The notes beneath the pieces are model-generated. The model was not told where the DNA came from. It was given only the letters and a program-made list of their open reading frames with translations, and searched no databases. 64,000 nucleotides of DNA from Acidobacteriota bacterium (GTDB taxonomy: Bacteria > Acidobacteriota > Blastocatellia > Pyrinomonadales > Pyrinomonadaceae), in contig JADJBB010000021.1 of the NCBI GenBank assembly GCA_016703965.1, forward strand, positions 2,046,001 through 2,110,000, given 5' to 3'. Numbering within the stretch: position 1 is the first letter of the stretch; every line of letters starts with the position of its first letter. The translations under genes were made by a program, and so were the position numbers. Positions 7,795 through 18,891 of this stretch are shown in pieces.

Positions 7795-10700
7795 ATGCGC
7801 ATTAGAGCTTTGATCTCCGGTCTGTTAACCCTTGCTGTCGTCGCTTGCCTTAGCACCGCGATGATCGCCCAGGAAGTCACCGGAACTATTGTTGGAACAG
7901 TCAAGGACGCGAACGGAGCTGTTGTTTCCGGCGCCACAGTCGTGATCACGGATACCGCTAAGAAGGTCGTTGTCAGAACGATCATGACCAATTCGGATGG
8001 CGATTACTCGGCACCGAATCTGTCGCCAAGCGAATACTCGGTATCCGTCGAGGCCCCGAACTTCAAGAAATCCGTACAGACGGGCGTCAAACTCGATGTA
8101 GGCCAGCGTAGATCGGTTGATATCAACCTTCAGGCCGGAAACGTAGCTGAGACGGTCACTGTTGAAGCTGATCGGGTAGCGATCGATTCGACCTCGGCTA
8201 CGGGCGGCACGATCATCTCAGGTGATCAGGCTCGTGAGATCCCGGTCAATAATAGAAACTGGGTCCAGCTCATTACGCTCGCCCCTGGCGTTTCAAATGA
8301 TCTCGCCGATCAGGTTTATGTCGGTACGACCAATCCTGACGGTCAGGCAAACACGATCAACATCTCGGTCAACGGAGCCCGCAGCAGCCAGAACACGTTC
8401 ACTGTTGACGGTGCTGACGTAACCGACCGTGGTTCCAACATCACGATCCAGGCGTATCCGAGCCTCGATTCGATCGGTGAATTTAAGGTCCTTCGCTCGC
8501 TCTTCCCGGCAGAATCGGGCCGTAGCGGCGGCGGTCAGATCAACGTTGTCACGCGTTCGGGCGGCAGCAAATTCAGGGGAAGCGCATTCCTTTTCTGGCG
8601 TAACGAACAGTACAATGCGAACAATTACCTGGTTAATTCAACTACTGGAACTCCGGCATTTGGACGAAACTGCTTCCCGGCTGACGGGCTTCCGAATTCG
8701 GACGAACGCTGCCAGGCCCGCCGAGCACCTTTCTCCTACTATAACTACGGCGGCACGTTTGGCGGCCCAGTCTATTTCCTCGATTTTGGCGAACGGGGAC
8801 CCGGCGAACCATACTTCAGAAAGTATGATCGCACCTTCTTTTTCTTTTCGACTGAGCGTCGCCGCGACCGAAGATTTACATCACCGATCACCACGACTGT
8901 TCCGGACGCCTTCCTGAAGAATGGTGTTTTTCCAGTACCTGTTTGTATCAACCGAACATATCTTAGTGAAACCTGTACTGGCTCTAACATTCTCGCGGCG
9001 GGCACACCGATCCCAGCGGCAATGATCAACCCGGCAGCTCTCGCTTATCTCAACGGCGTTTACAGAAAGCTGGCAAACCCAAATAACCCGAGTGTATCAA
9101 ATCCGTTCGCTCTCGTTGACCAGATCCCGAACGAAGCTGATTTTCGACAGGAACTGATCAAGATCGACCACAGCTTCAACGACCAGTGGTCGATGTACTA
9201 TAGATACCAACAGGACAAGATCCCGACACTCGACGGTAACTCGCTCTTCTCGAGCGGAACTGGATTGAACGGTGTTTCAACGACCTCGACGAACTCGCCG
9301 GGCAAGACGCATACCTTCCAGACAACGTATGCCGCCAGCCCGACGCTGATCTTCGAAGGCCGTTATAATTATGGTTACGGAGCGATCCTTAGTCAGAACG
9401 TCGGACTTTTAGCCCTTTCGAACACGCAGGTTCCAGTCACTCTGCCGTTCGCAAATCAACGCGACCGTATCCCGTCGATCAGCGGAAACGGATTTACCGG
9501 CCTCGGCAGCTTTGGCCCGTATGACAACTTCTCGTACAAGCATAACTTTACGGGCACGACCACTTGGCTTTCGGGTAACCATGCCGTTAAATTTGGCGGC
9601 GTGTATTCAATTTATCGCAAAAATGAAAATGCACTTGCCGGCGTCAACGAGGGCAGTTTTACTGCTTTCCCGGCGACGCGTCCGGCAGGCACTACCCTGC
9701 CGATCAATTACACAACTCCAGGCGGTGTCGTACTTACAAACGCTATCACGACAACGGTGGCTGACAACCTTCAGCGTTGGGCTAGTTTCCTGGTAGGAAA
9801 CGTTTCAAGCTTCTCGCAGGCGAGCTTTGATTACACGGCTGATCTGCGTCAAAAGACTATCGAGGCATTCGTTCAGGATGAGTGGAAAGCCAAAAGCAAC
9901 ATGACCATTTCAGTTGGTCTACGATATTCGTATTTTGGTGCTCCGTGGGATAAGAACGGCCGCCTTTCAAATTTTGATCCTGCAATGTTTAGCGCAGCGA
10001 GCGCTCCGCTGGTAACCGGCGCGGGAAATAGAATTGTCGACCCGACAAGGAATTTCTGCAGCGGTATCTTCGTAAACGAACAGAATTATGCGACGGCGGC
10101 TAATAACTGTACGCCGACGCTTTCGCCTTACGGCAAATATGTCATTGACGTTTCGAAAACGGATTTTGCTCCAAGAGTTGGCATTGCGTGGGATCCGTTC
10201 AAGAAGGGCAAAACTTCGGTTCGTATGGGCTACGGCATGTACCACGAGCAGGTCTTGAACGGAACATTCCTTCAGAATATTGGTGTTAACCCTCCGTATC
10301 AGATCACTGCAACTGCATCGACCACGAGCCTAAACAATCCGGCGGCGAATTCGGCAGTCGCCTCGGGCGTCACATCGCAGAGCTTGCGGGCAGTCCAAGC
10401 GGATTGGAAGACGCCCTACATGCAGCATTGGACGCTCGATGTCCAACAGCAGATCACGAGTAAGACTGTAGTTACGATTGGTTACGCTGGTTCGAAGGGC
10501 ACCCACTTGCAGGGACTTACTGAATTGAACAGTCTTCCAGCTGGAAAGGCTCTCGCATCAACATGTGCTCCGGGCAACAACTACACTGGTCAGGCAGCAG
10601 CCTTCACGCCGGTTGCCTGCCAGCAGGCCGGTTATGCGTTTCGAAACTCAGCGACCACGGCGGCTCAGGGAAATACGAACGTTGTTGGCACGACGGCGTT

Positions 10701-11514
10701 CAACGATAACCTGATCCTTGACCAAATCCGTCCATATCGCGGTTACCGTTCGATAGCGATCGTTCAGCCTCGGTATGATTCGAACTACCACAGCCTTCAG
10801 ATGTCGGCAACCCATCGTCTCGGCGTAGGTTCACAGATCGGAGCAAACTACACGTGGTCCAAGAATCTGACGACGAGCATCAACGACCGCTCCACAGCGC
10901 CGCAGAATGCGTATGATATTCGCAGTGAATATCAGCTGGCTGCGTTTGATCGCCGCCACATTCTTTCCGTCAATTATGTTTACGAACTTCCGTTCTTTAA
11001 GAAGCAGCAGGGATTCGTGGGCAAGATGTTTGGCGGATGGCAGTTCAACGGGATCGCGACTTATAACTCAGGGTTGCCGTTCACGGTGACGACCTCGTCT
11101 TACGATGCTGCCGGTCTTGGAATCCTGAATACGAACCCGTCAGCTCGGCCTAATATTACTTGCGATCCGAATCAGGGCGGAGCCCAGACACTGCAGCAGT
11201 GGTTCAATACGTCGTGTTTCACCACCAACCCCGCACTTGTCACCGGAGTCTTCACTCCGGTACCGAATACGGTCGGTAATACGGCGAGAGGAAACGTCAC
11301 GGGCCCGTCAACGGTCAGATTTGACCTGACCGCAGTCAAGAACCTTCGTTTCGGCGAGACCTTCCGGATTCAGTTGAGAGCCGAGGGCTTTAACATTTTC
11401 AACAATGTTAATTTCCGAGGTTTGAACACGAACGTTTCGCTCGCGAGCTTCGGTACTGTCTCAACGGTACGCGATTCGAGAACGATGCAGTTTGGTGCCA
11501 AGGTCTTCTTTTAA
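7795..11514 (+). CDS. TonB-dependent receptor with N-terminal carboxypeptidase-regulatory domain (Oar-like)
   Basis: A 1239-residue outer-membrane protein. An in-frame ATG lies at 7744, but 7795 is preferred: it has GAGGAAAAGA just upstream and starts a clean signal peptide (MRIRALISGLLTLAVVACLS...AQ). Then come a CarbopepD_reg_2-like domain (TGTIVGTVKDANGAVVSGA, residues ~25-105), a plug (PVNNRNWVQLITLAPGVS; FTVDGADVTDRGS) and a long beta-barrel ending in VFF, with aromatic C-terminus as expected for BamA recognition. These receptors are greatly expanded in Acidobacteriota. The ligand is unknown; placement between the muramidase fusion and nagA makes muropeptide or glycan uptake plausible. 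The 277-base upstream gap shows only a weak CCGCTT/AAGCGG hairpin (7521-7538). Confidence 0.92.
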   Translation: MRIRALISGLLTLAVVACLSTAMIAQEVTGTIVGTVKDANGAVVSGATVVITDTAKKVVVRTIMTNSDGDYSAPNLSPSEYSVSVEAPNFKKSVQTGVKLDVGQRRSVDINLQAGNVAETVTVEADRVAIDSTSATGGTIISGDQAREIPVNNRNWVQLITLAPGVSNDLADQVYVGTTNPDGQANTINISVNGARSSQNTFTVDGADVTDRGSNITIQAYPSLDSIGEFKVLRSLFPAESGRSGGGQINVVTRSGGSKFRGSAFLFWRNEQYNANNYLVNSTTGTPAFGRNCFPADGLPNSDERCQARRAPFSYYNYGGTFGGPVYFLDFGERGPGEPYFRKYDRTFFFFSTERRRDRRFTSPITTTVPDAFLKNGVFPVPVCINRTYLSETCTGSNILAAGTPIPAAMINPAALAYLNGVYRKLANPNNPSVSNPFALVDQIPNEADFRQELIKIDHSFNDQWSMYYRYQQDKIPTLDGNSLFSSGTGLNGVSTTSTNSPGKTHTFQTTYAASPTLIFEGRYNYGYGAILSQNVGLLALSNTQVPVTLPFANQRDRIPSISGNGFTGLGSFGPYDNFSYKHNFTGTTTWLSGNHAVKFGGVYSIYRKNENALAGVNEGSFTAFPATRPAGTTLPINYTTPGGVVLTNAITTTVADNLQRWASFLVGNVSSFSQASFDYTADLRQKTIEAFVQDEWKAKSNMTISVGLRYSYFGAPWDKNGRLSNFDPAMFSAASAPLVTGAGNRIVDPTRNFCSGIFVNEQNYATAANNCTPTLSPYGKYVIDVSKTDFAPRVGIAWDPFKKGKTSVRMGYGMYHEQVLNGTFLQNIGVNPPYQITATASTTSLNNPAANSAVASGVTSQSLRAVQADWKTPYMQHWTLDVQQQITSKTVVTIGYAGSKGTHLQGLTELNSLPAGKALASTCAPGNNYTGQAAAFTPVACQQAGYAFRNSATTAAQGNTNVVGTTAFNDNLILDQIRPYRGYRSIAIVQPRYDSNYHSLQMSATHRLGVGSQIGANYTWSKNLTTSINDRSTAPQNAYDIRSEYQLAAFDRRHILSVNYVYELPFFKKQQGFVGKMFGGWQFNGIATYNSGLPFTVTTSSYDAAGLGILNTNPSARPNITCDPNQGGAQTLQQWFNTSCFTTNPALVTGVFTPVPNTVGNTARGNVTGPSTVRFDLTAVKNLRFGETFRIQLRAEGFNIFNNVNFRGLNTNVSLASFGTVSTVRDSRTMQFGAKVFF

Positions 11515-11536
11515 GATCTGAGAATGTTCTACTTTT

Positions 11537-11575
11537 GGCCCGCGTCGGATCTGTTCGACGCGGGCCATTTTTATT
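11537..11575 (+). terminator. Rho-independent terminator of the TonB receptor gene
   Basis: Perfect 11-bp stem GGCCCGCGTCG (11537-11547) / CGACGCGGGCC (11556-11566) followed by a T-rich run. It ends the receptor transcript and excludes the in-frame start at 11535 for nagA. Confidence 0.9.
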
Positions 11576-11591
11576 TGATAGATTGAAGGTT

Positions 11592-12752
11592 ATGAGTTCA
11601 AAGCGATTGAGAATTGATGGGCAAGATATTGAGGTTGCGAATGGGCATTTTGTCGCGGCGAATGGTAACGCAAGATTGGCCCTCATAGAGACATCCGGTT
11701 TGACTGTTATTCCAGGCTTCATCGACGTTCACAATCACGGGGCGGTTGGGATCGATGTGAATGAGGCGGACGTGGACGGGCTGCTCCAGGTCGCGGCGTT
11801 TTTAGCGACTCGCGGGGTGACGGCTTGGATGCCGACGCTGGTGCCGGATTCGGATGAGAACTATCGGCGTGTGATCGGCGCGATCGATGAACTGATGATC
11901 GTGCAGGAAGGGAAACCGGTCGCACAGGTTGTCGGTGTGCATTACGAAGGCGTTTTTGCGAACGAGAAGATGTGCGGGGCTTTGCGGCCGGAGTATTTTA
12001 AGAGTGGGCAGCGGGCTCCCACCACCCCGTCAGCCGAAGCGGCTGCCACCCCTCCTCAGGCAGGAGGGGAGTTTTTAGGCCTTCCCAAGCTCAAGAGCGG
12101 CGTTCACATGACGACTTTGGCTCCGGAGATCGACGGTGGGATCGAGTTGATCGAGGCTTTGGTGGGGGACGGCTGGATCGTTTCGATCGGGCATACTCGG
12201 GCGGGACATGAGACTTTGGATCGTGCGTACGCGGCCGGTGTGAGGCACATAACGCATTTCTTTAACGCCATGACCGGCGTGCATCATAGGGAAGTCGGTG
12301 TTGCCGGCTGGGGGCTTGCGAATGAAGGCGTGACCTTCGACATCATCGCGGACGGTATCCATGTTCATCCGGACATGCTCCGCGTCGCGTGCCGTGCGAA
12401 ATCACCGGACAAGGTTTCGCTCATCAGCGATTCCGTCGCTCCGACGGGGCTCGGCGACGGCGAATTCCAGCTTTGGGGCGAAACGATCTCGGTCGTCAAC
12501 GGCCGTACCCGCAACGAACGCGGCAGCATCGCCGGTTCCGTCATCGCCATGGACGATGCGGTGCGAACGATGCTCTCGGTTGGTTTTTCGGCGAACGAGG
12601 TCTCCCAAATGTCATCCACAAATCCCGCCAAACTCCTCGGGCTCGACAACACCCGAGGAACGCTCGACATCGGCAAACGAGCTGATCTTGTCGCTTTGGA
12701 TCAGGACGGAAATGTCGCTTTCACAATGATCGGCGGAGAAATGGTCAGCTAA
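11592..12752 (+). CDS. nagA: N-acetylglucosamine-6-phosphate deacetylase
   Basis: 386 residues from the ATG at 11592 (GAAGG 5 bases upstream; the longer frame from 11535 runs through the preceding terminator). NagA hydrolyses GlcNAc-6-P to GlcN-6-P, taking the product of MurQ. Amidohydrolase metal and active-site motifs: VIPGFIDVHNHG, the Glu in HYEGVF, GHTRAGHE, THFFNAM, and the catalytic Asp in LISDSVAPTGLGDGEF. An insertion of about 23 residues (GQRAPTTPSAEAAATPPQAGG...) between FKSG and LPKLKSG is unusual and corresponds to a hairpin repeat in the DNA. The 3' end overlaps convergent glnE by 8 bases. Confidence 0.93.
   Translation: MSSKRLRIDGQDIEVANGHFVAANGNARLALIETSGLTVIPGFIDVHNHGAVGIDVNEADVDGLLQVAAFLATRGVTAWMPTLVPDSDENYRRVIGAIDELMIVQEGKPVAQVVGVHYEGVFANEKMCGALRPEYFKSGQRAPTTPSAEAAATPPQAGGEFLGLPKLKSGVHMTTLAPEIDGGIELIEALVGDGWIVSIGHTRAGHETLDRAYAAGVRHITHFFNAMTGVHHREVGVAGWGLANEGVTFDIIADGIHVHPDMLRVACRAKSPDKVSLISDSVAPTGLGDGEFQLWGETISVVNGRTRNERGSIAGSVIAMDDAVRTMLSVGFSANEVSQMSSTNPAKLLGLDNTRGTLDIGKRADLVALDQDGNVAFTMIGGEMVS
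12010..12078. repeat. Repeat element inserted in frame within nagA
   Basis: Contains the hairpin CCCCTCCT (12049-12056) / AGGAGGGG (12062-12069) and AGCCGAAGCGGCT, coding for a low-complexity Pro/Ala/Thr segment absent from the conserved NagA fold. The reading frame stays open, so the enzyme is probably functional with a surface loop. Confidence 0.6.
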
Positions 12753-15579
12753 CGATCTTATCGAAAACCTCACGGATCGCCAGACGGTGAAATGTCAGCT
12801 GCTCGAGCAGATCAGATTCGGAGTTAAGCTTCATTCGTCGGGCTATGTTTGCCAGAGCGGTGTGATTCGCCAACGGAACGCGGGTCGTGCGGCCAACCGT
12901 CAGCCGCAGATCGTGGTCGAGGGCGGAGAGAAATTGATAACCCGCAAATATCTCCCGGTGCATCTCCTCGCTGAGCGATCCGTTAGCCTTCAGGCGTTCG
13001 AGCATGTGCGTGGTCGAGCGGTCACCGGCTTCGTCGGGGACGTTATCTCGAAGCTGCAGATACCTCATAGCAAAGTAAATATCCAGCATCCCGCCGGAAC
13101 CGTATTTGATATCGACCTCCGAGCCTCGACGGAGATTCGAGCGTTCGTTTTGCAGAGCGAGGCGAACCCGCCGGGTCTCTTTCTTGAGCTCATCAGGGTC
13201 GAGATCCAACGCCCGGGCATGTATCAAGCGGCGGGTCTCGTTCTCGACCGTAAAGCCAATGCTTGTGTCGCCGCCGACCGCACGCAGCTTTACGAAAGCC
13301 AGCATTTCCCATATCGCCGCCGTTTCCGACATATAGCCCAGAAATGCGTCGATCGACATCGCACTCATTCCCTTCGAGCCGAACGGGCGTAGCCGCAGAT
13401 CGACCCGATAAAGATTGCCCTCGCGGGTCATCGACGAAAGAGTCGTCGAAAACAGTTCGACCGCCCGGCTGTAAAATTCCGCCGCCGTGACGTCTCCCGG
13501 AAGCAATCGAGCCGATTCGCGCGAAACCCGCTCAACCTGTGGGTCAAAATAAACAACGACAATATCCAGGTCGGAATCGTAATCCAACCCGCGGCCGCCG
13601 AGTTTGCCGAGTGCCAGGATCGCCATATCCAGGTGAAGGTCGGAGGCTCGATAGCGGTTCGCCATTTCATCACGAACCACGCGAAGCGCCGCCGCGATAC
13701 TTGCTTCCGCGAGAGCAGTTTGCAAACGCTTTGCCTCGCGGATCGTGATCTTCTCAAAAATATCGCGGACCACGATCTCCAAAAGGCATCGCGACCACGT
13801 TCGCCGCATCGCCGAAAGGCGACCGCCAAGTTCACGTTCGGATTCGACCGCGTCCATCATTTCGCTTACATAGTCGGTCTCGTAAAACTGGGATTCGGGG
13901 TCGGGAAGCTCGGCGGCGAGGTCAGGGTTAGCCGCAACCATCGCCGAGAAATGGGGTGAAACGGCGGTTAGGCGATCGAGCACTGTCACGCTCTGGCCGC
14001 TCGTATCGAATTCAACGTCCGATTTCTCGATCGAAGCCATCACGTGCGACAGGGTCCGTTCCTGAATGTCCGGCACCTCGTTCATTTCGATCTCGTTAGC
14101 GGTCCCGTCGTCGATCTCGCCAAATACGCGTCCGAAAATACGACTGACATTAGATGTGTGGTTCTTGAGTTCGGCTTCAAAATCACCGCCGCCGCCCGAG
14201 AACATCACCCGGCGGGCAAGCACGCCGCGTTTCTCAGGATCATCGGGAATGGTGTGAGTCTGCACGCCGTTCTTCATTTGGAGCACGTGTTCCGTGCGGC
14301 GAAGAAATTCATACGCGGCTGAGAGTTCGGTCAACTCGGTATCGCTGATATGCTTTCGATCGGCAAGCCGAGCCAGGCTGATGAGTGTGTGCGGGCTGCG
14401 GAGCCAACTGTCGCGGCCGCCGTAGGCGAGCTGCAAAGCCTGAGCGAGAAACTCGATCTCGCGGATCCCGCCGCGTCCGAGTTTGACGTCAAATCCACGC
14501 TTGTTGATGTTTTCGAGATCGATCCGCTCCTTCGAACGCCGAACGTTTGCGAGCGCAGTCGAAACGGTCTCGCTTCGCGGGAAGATCAGATCCTCAACCT
14601 CACCGTAAAATTGCTTGAAAAGCTCGACGTCGCCCGCACTTCCACGCGAACGGATCAGCACCTGACGTTCCCATGCCCGGGCTTCGGTACGATAGTATTT
14701 GACGGTGTCGCCGATCGAGAGTGCGAGTGAGCCCATCGAACCGTGCGGCCTCAGGCGGAGATCGACGCGATAGGCCGCTCCTTCGCCGGTCTGCTGGCCG
14801 ACGAGTTTGACGATGTATTCCGAGAGTTTTACAAAGTATTCCCGGTTCGTAACCTCGCCTTTCGAGCCGATGCCGGAGGTTTTGCCCTCGTCGGAATACA
14901 GGAAAAGAAGATCGATGTCGGACGAATAGTTCAGCTCTTTTGAACCGAGTTTTCCGAGTGCCGCGATGCAGAATCTGGCTGTGATCGAGCGGCCCTTTTC
15001 ATCCTGTTCCTGCGGCATCCCGAAGCGGTTGTCCATCTCACGCCGGGCTTCTTTCAGGGCAGCTTCTAAAATGGCGTCGGCGAGATTTGAGATCTCTTCG
15101 GTGATCTCCGCGATGGTCGCGAGGCCTCGGATGTCACGCAAATATATCCGTATCAGCTCGCGGCGGCGGAACCGCGCATACAAGACCTGCGGCTCCAGCT
15201 GCGAATTTGTAAGGGCGAAGCGGGCGAGCGACTCTAGCAGTTCGTCTTTTCCGCGAACACGCGAATCTATCCTTTTACGGTTAAGCCACCAAAAATAATC
15301 TGGATTTTGTAGTAGTGTGGTCGCGAGCAGAGGGCTAAATGATACGAGCGTAAGGATGTCCGAAAGGAGGCCTTCGCTTTTGGTCAGCTTGGTCGCGGCC
15401 GCAGGATTTGCATCGGTCAACTGCCCGAGAAAGCGCCGCGCCGCCTCGGGATCGGGCAGGTCGCGGATGAGTTGTTCGGTTCTGGGCATAAGATCCAATG
15501 CAAAAGCCCGCGCGTAAGCAGGGGCGTGATTCGATCCGGCGCCTATGATTCGCCCTTGCTCACGCGCGGGCTTTGGCAT
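12745..15579 (-). CDS. glnE: Bifunctional glutamine synthetase adenylyltransferase/adenylyl-removing enzyme
   Basis: 944 residues (E. coli GlnE 946). Two nucleotidyltransferase halves are visible: YSSDIDLLFLYSDEGKT (about residue 215) in the N-terminal adenylyl-removing domain and LDYDSDLDIVVVYFDP (about 680) in the C-terminal adenylyltransferase domain, each with RVDLRLRP(H/F)GS downstream. The enzyme switches glutamine synthetase activity by (de)adenylylation according to nitrogen status. The first ~30 residues are coded by a palindromic repeat; an alternative ATG at 15489 (MPRTEQLIRDLP) would give a 914-residue protein and may be the real start. It lies 13 bases downstream of the sigma-54 activator, probably one operon. 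Confidence 0.95.
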   Translation of the reverse strand: MPKPAREQGRIIGAGSNHAPAYARAFALDLMPRTEQLIRDLPDPEAARRFLGQLTDANPAAATKLTKSEGLLSDILTLVSFSPLLATTLLQNPDYFWWLNRKRIDSRVRGKDELLESLARFALTNSQLEPQVLYARFRRRELIRIYLRDIRGLATIAEITEEISNLADAILEAALKEARREMDNRFGMPQEQDEKGRSITARFCIAALGKLGSKELNYSSDIDLLFLYSDEGKTSGIGSKGEVTNREYFVKLSEYIVKLVGQQTGEGAAYRVDLRLRPHGSMGSLALSIGDTVKYYRTEARAWERQVLIRSRGSAGDVELFKQFYGEVEDLIFPRSETVSTALANVRRSKERIDLENINKRGFDVKLGRGGIREIEFLAQALQLAYGGRDSWLRSPHTLISLARLADRKHISDTELTELSAAYEFLRRTEHVLQMKNGVQTHTIPDDPEKRGVLARRVMFSGGGGDFEAELKNHTSNVSRIFGRVFGEIDDGTANEIEMNEVPDIQERTLSHVMASIEKSDVEFDTSGQSVTVLDRLTAVSPHFSAMVAANPDLAAELPDPESQFYETDYVSEMMDAVESERELGGRLSAMRRTWSRCLLEIVVRDIFEKITIREAKRLQTALAEASIAAALRVVRDEMANRYRASDLHLDMAILALGKLGGRGLDYDSDLDIVVVYFDPQVERVSRESARLLPGDVTAAEFYSRAVELFSTTLSSMTREGNLYRVDLRLRPFGSKGMSAMSIDAFLGYMSETAAIWEMLAFVKLRAVGGDTSIGFTVENETRRLIHARALDLDPDELKKETRRVRLALQNERSNLRRGSEVDIKYGSGGMLDIYFAMRYLQLRDNVPDEAGDRSTTHMLERLKANGSLSEEMHREIFAGYQFLSALDHDLRLTVGRTTRVPLANHTALANIARRMKLNSESDLLEQLTFHRLAIREVFDKIVS
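15503..15574. repeat. 72-bp palindromic element at the 5' end of glnE
   Basis: AAAGCCCGCGCGTAAGCAGG (15503-) and CCTTGCTCACGCGCGGGCTTT (ending 15574) are near-perfect reverse complements around a ~25-base centre. It occupies the first part of the longest glnE frame and the gap from the regulator, so it may be 5' untranslated sequence or an acquired N-terminus. Confidence 0.8.
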
Positions 15580-15592
15580 CCTGAGGCCGCAT

Positions 15593-17100
<1,508 letters not shown>

Positions 17101-17102
17101 TG

Positions 17103-17241
17103 TTACAAAAATGTAAGAAATATTCGGCTGTTTGTTATCGACGCGTTGATTATATAGTCAAAACTACTCCAAAACCAAGAATCACCCGTTCGCTCAGTGA
17201 CAAAAACGTAAGTTAACCGCATAAATCTTACAAATATGTCT
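17103..17241 (+). promoter_or_regulatory. Three TTACA-N4-TGTAA-like palindromes: candidate enhancer sites for the sigma-54 activator
   Basis: Site 1 TTACAAAAATGTAA (17103-17116, perfect) lies against the activator's own start codon; site 2 TGACAAAAACGTAA (17198-17211, two mismatches per palindrome); site 3 TTACAAATATGTCT (17228-17241). Sites 2 and 3 start 30 bp apart, about 90-130 bp upstream of the amtB sigma-54 promoter, which is typical enhancer spacing. Binding by the adjacent activator, with autoregulation through site 1, is inferred. Confidence 0.55.
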
Positions 17242-17328
17242 CAAAAATAACTCCGGAAACCGCTCCAAAACTTGAGTAAAACACAATAAGACCAGTAAAG
17301 ACAGTGTTTACGGCAATTAGCGTGCCGA

Positions 17329-17344
17329 TGGCATAGCTTTTGCA
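17329..17344 (+). promoter_or_regulatory. Sigma-54 (RpoN) promoter of amtB
   Basis: TGGCATAGCTTTTGCA matches the consensus TGGCAC-N5-TTGCA at 10 of 11 fixed positions with the invariant GG and GC 12 bp apart. The predicted start (~17355) leaves only ~11 bases before the ATG at 17366, placing the AAAGGG at 17348-17353 outside the transcript; either the leader is very short or initiation is slightly earlier. Confidence 0.7.
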
Positions 17345-17365
17345 CTTAAAGGGCAAAACACACTT

Positions 17366-18859
17366 ATGTATACATTTAGCAATCTATATCGCAACTCCCC
17401 GAAATTCCTTTTGGCGGCGTCGGCATCGCTGCTCTTGTTTTCGCAGACAGCATCGGCGGACGAGGTTGCTGATCGGATAGCGAAACTCGAGGCGGCGGCA
17501 GCGACCGCTCAGGGTTCGGCGGACAACGCCTGGGTTCTGATGTGCAGTGCACTCGTGCTGCTGATGACGATCCCGGGGCTTGCATTGTTCTATGGCGGGC
17601 TGGTTCGTCAAAAGAATGTGCTCTCGACGATGCTCAAGAGCCTGATCTCGGTCGGGATCGTGACCGTTATCTGGGCGTTCTTCGGCTATAGCCTGGTCTT
17701 TTCGGAAGGGAATTGGTTCATCGGCGGGCTCGACTTTGCATTTCTTCGAGGTGTCGGAGCTGAACCGAACGCAGATTATGCCGCGACCATTCCGCAGCAG
17801 ACGTTCATGATCTTTCAGCTAATGTTCGCGATCATCACTCCGGCTCTCATTACAGGAGCGTTCGCCGAGCGAATTCGATTCCCGGCCAAGATCGCGTTCA
17901 CATCGCTTTGGACGATCGTCGTTTACCTTCCGCTCGCGCATATGGTGTGGGGCAAGGGCGGATTTTTGAATGCGGTGCTCGGCGGCAGCATTCCGGCACT
18001 CGATTTTGCAGGTGGCACGGTCGTACACATTTCGTCGGGCGTCTCGGCACTTGTTTGTGCTCTATATCTCGGCAAGCGGCTCGACTATAAAAATGAACCG
18101 ACAACGCCGCACAACTCGGTGCTAAGCCTGATCGGTGCCGGTTTGCTCTGGTTCGGATGGTTTGGATTTAACGCGGGAAGTGCTCTTTCGGCAAGTTCAT
18201 TGGCTACTAGTGCATTCGTGACAACGCACTTCGCAGCGGCAACTGCGATGCTTGCGTGGACGGTGATCGACTGGTTCAAGAGCGGGAAGCCAACGGCGAT
18301 CGGTGCGATCTCGGGTGCCGTCGCGGGCCTCGTCGGCATCACGCCCGCAGCGGGATTCGTTACGCCGATGTCAGCCCTGCTGATCGGCCTCGCATCCGGA
18401 ACGATCTGCTACATCATGGTGGCAAAGGTCAAGCATATCTTCGGTTACGACGATACTCTCGACGCATTCGGCATCCATGGCGTCGGAGGAACGGTCGGAG
18501 CATTGCTCACCGGCGTTCTGGCGACCAGCCTGATCAATCCGATATTCAAAGACGCGGCGGGCAATCCGCTTCCGGTCGGCGGCATCGAGGGCAACTGGAT
18601 GCAGGTCGTCAACCAACTCGCCGGAATCGGCATCGCTGTCGCTCTCGCACTGGTTGGAACATTGATCGTATTGAAGATAGTCGATCTTGCGATCGGGCTT
18701 CGCGTTACCGAAGACGACGAGATCAGCGGCCTCGACGTATCGCAGCACGGCGAGATCGCCTACGCGTACGAGCCGGATTCATATCCGCCGAATATCATTG
18801 CTTCGTACGAAGCACAAGAGGTCTCCATTGAGAAGACAATGGTCGCGACGCCCGGCTAA
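17366..18859 (+). CDS. amtB: Ammonium transporter
   Basis: A 497-residue Amt/MEP/Rh-family channel. A signal peptide (MYTFSNLYRN...ASA) is followed by an alpha-helical linker with Ala-rich sequence (~33-50) and 11 membrane segments. The two pore histidines are in GGTVVHISSGVSALV (~215) and AFGIHGVGGTVGALLTG (~370); the CO-gate Phe region and FYGGLVRQKNVLS are present. It conducts ammonium at low external nitrogen. No glnK/PII gene is adjacent, unlike the common glnK-amtB pair. Controlled by a sigma-54 promoter and, by inference, by the divergent activator. Confidence 0.96.
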   Translation: MYTFSNLYRNSPKFLLAASASLLLFSQTASADEVADRIAKLEAAAATAQGSADNAWVLMCSALVLLMTIPGLALFYGGLVRQKNVLSTMLKSLISVGIVTVIWAFFGYSLVFSEGNWFIGGLDFAFLRGVGAEPNADYAATIPQQTFMIFQLMFAIITPALITGAFAERIRFPAKIAFTSLWTIVVYLPLAHMVWGKGGFLNAVLGGSIPALDFAGGTVVHISSGVSALVCALYLGKRLDYKNEPTTPHNSVLSLIGAGLLWFGWFGFNAGSALSASSLATSAFVTTHFAAATAMLAWTVIDWFKSGKPTAIGAISGAVAGLVGITPAAGFVTPMSALLIGLASGTICYIMVAKVKHIFGYDDTLDAFGIHGVGGTVGALLTGVLATSLINPIFKDAAGNPLPVGGIEGNWMQVVNQLAGIGIAVALALVGTLIVLKIVDLAIGLRVTEDDEISGLDVSQHGEIAYAYEPDSYPPNIIASYEAQEVSIEKTMVATPG

Positions 18860-18891
18860 GATCGGCTCTTATCGGGAAACTCCTTAATAGA

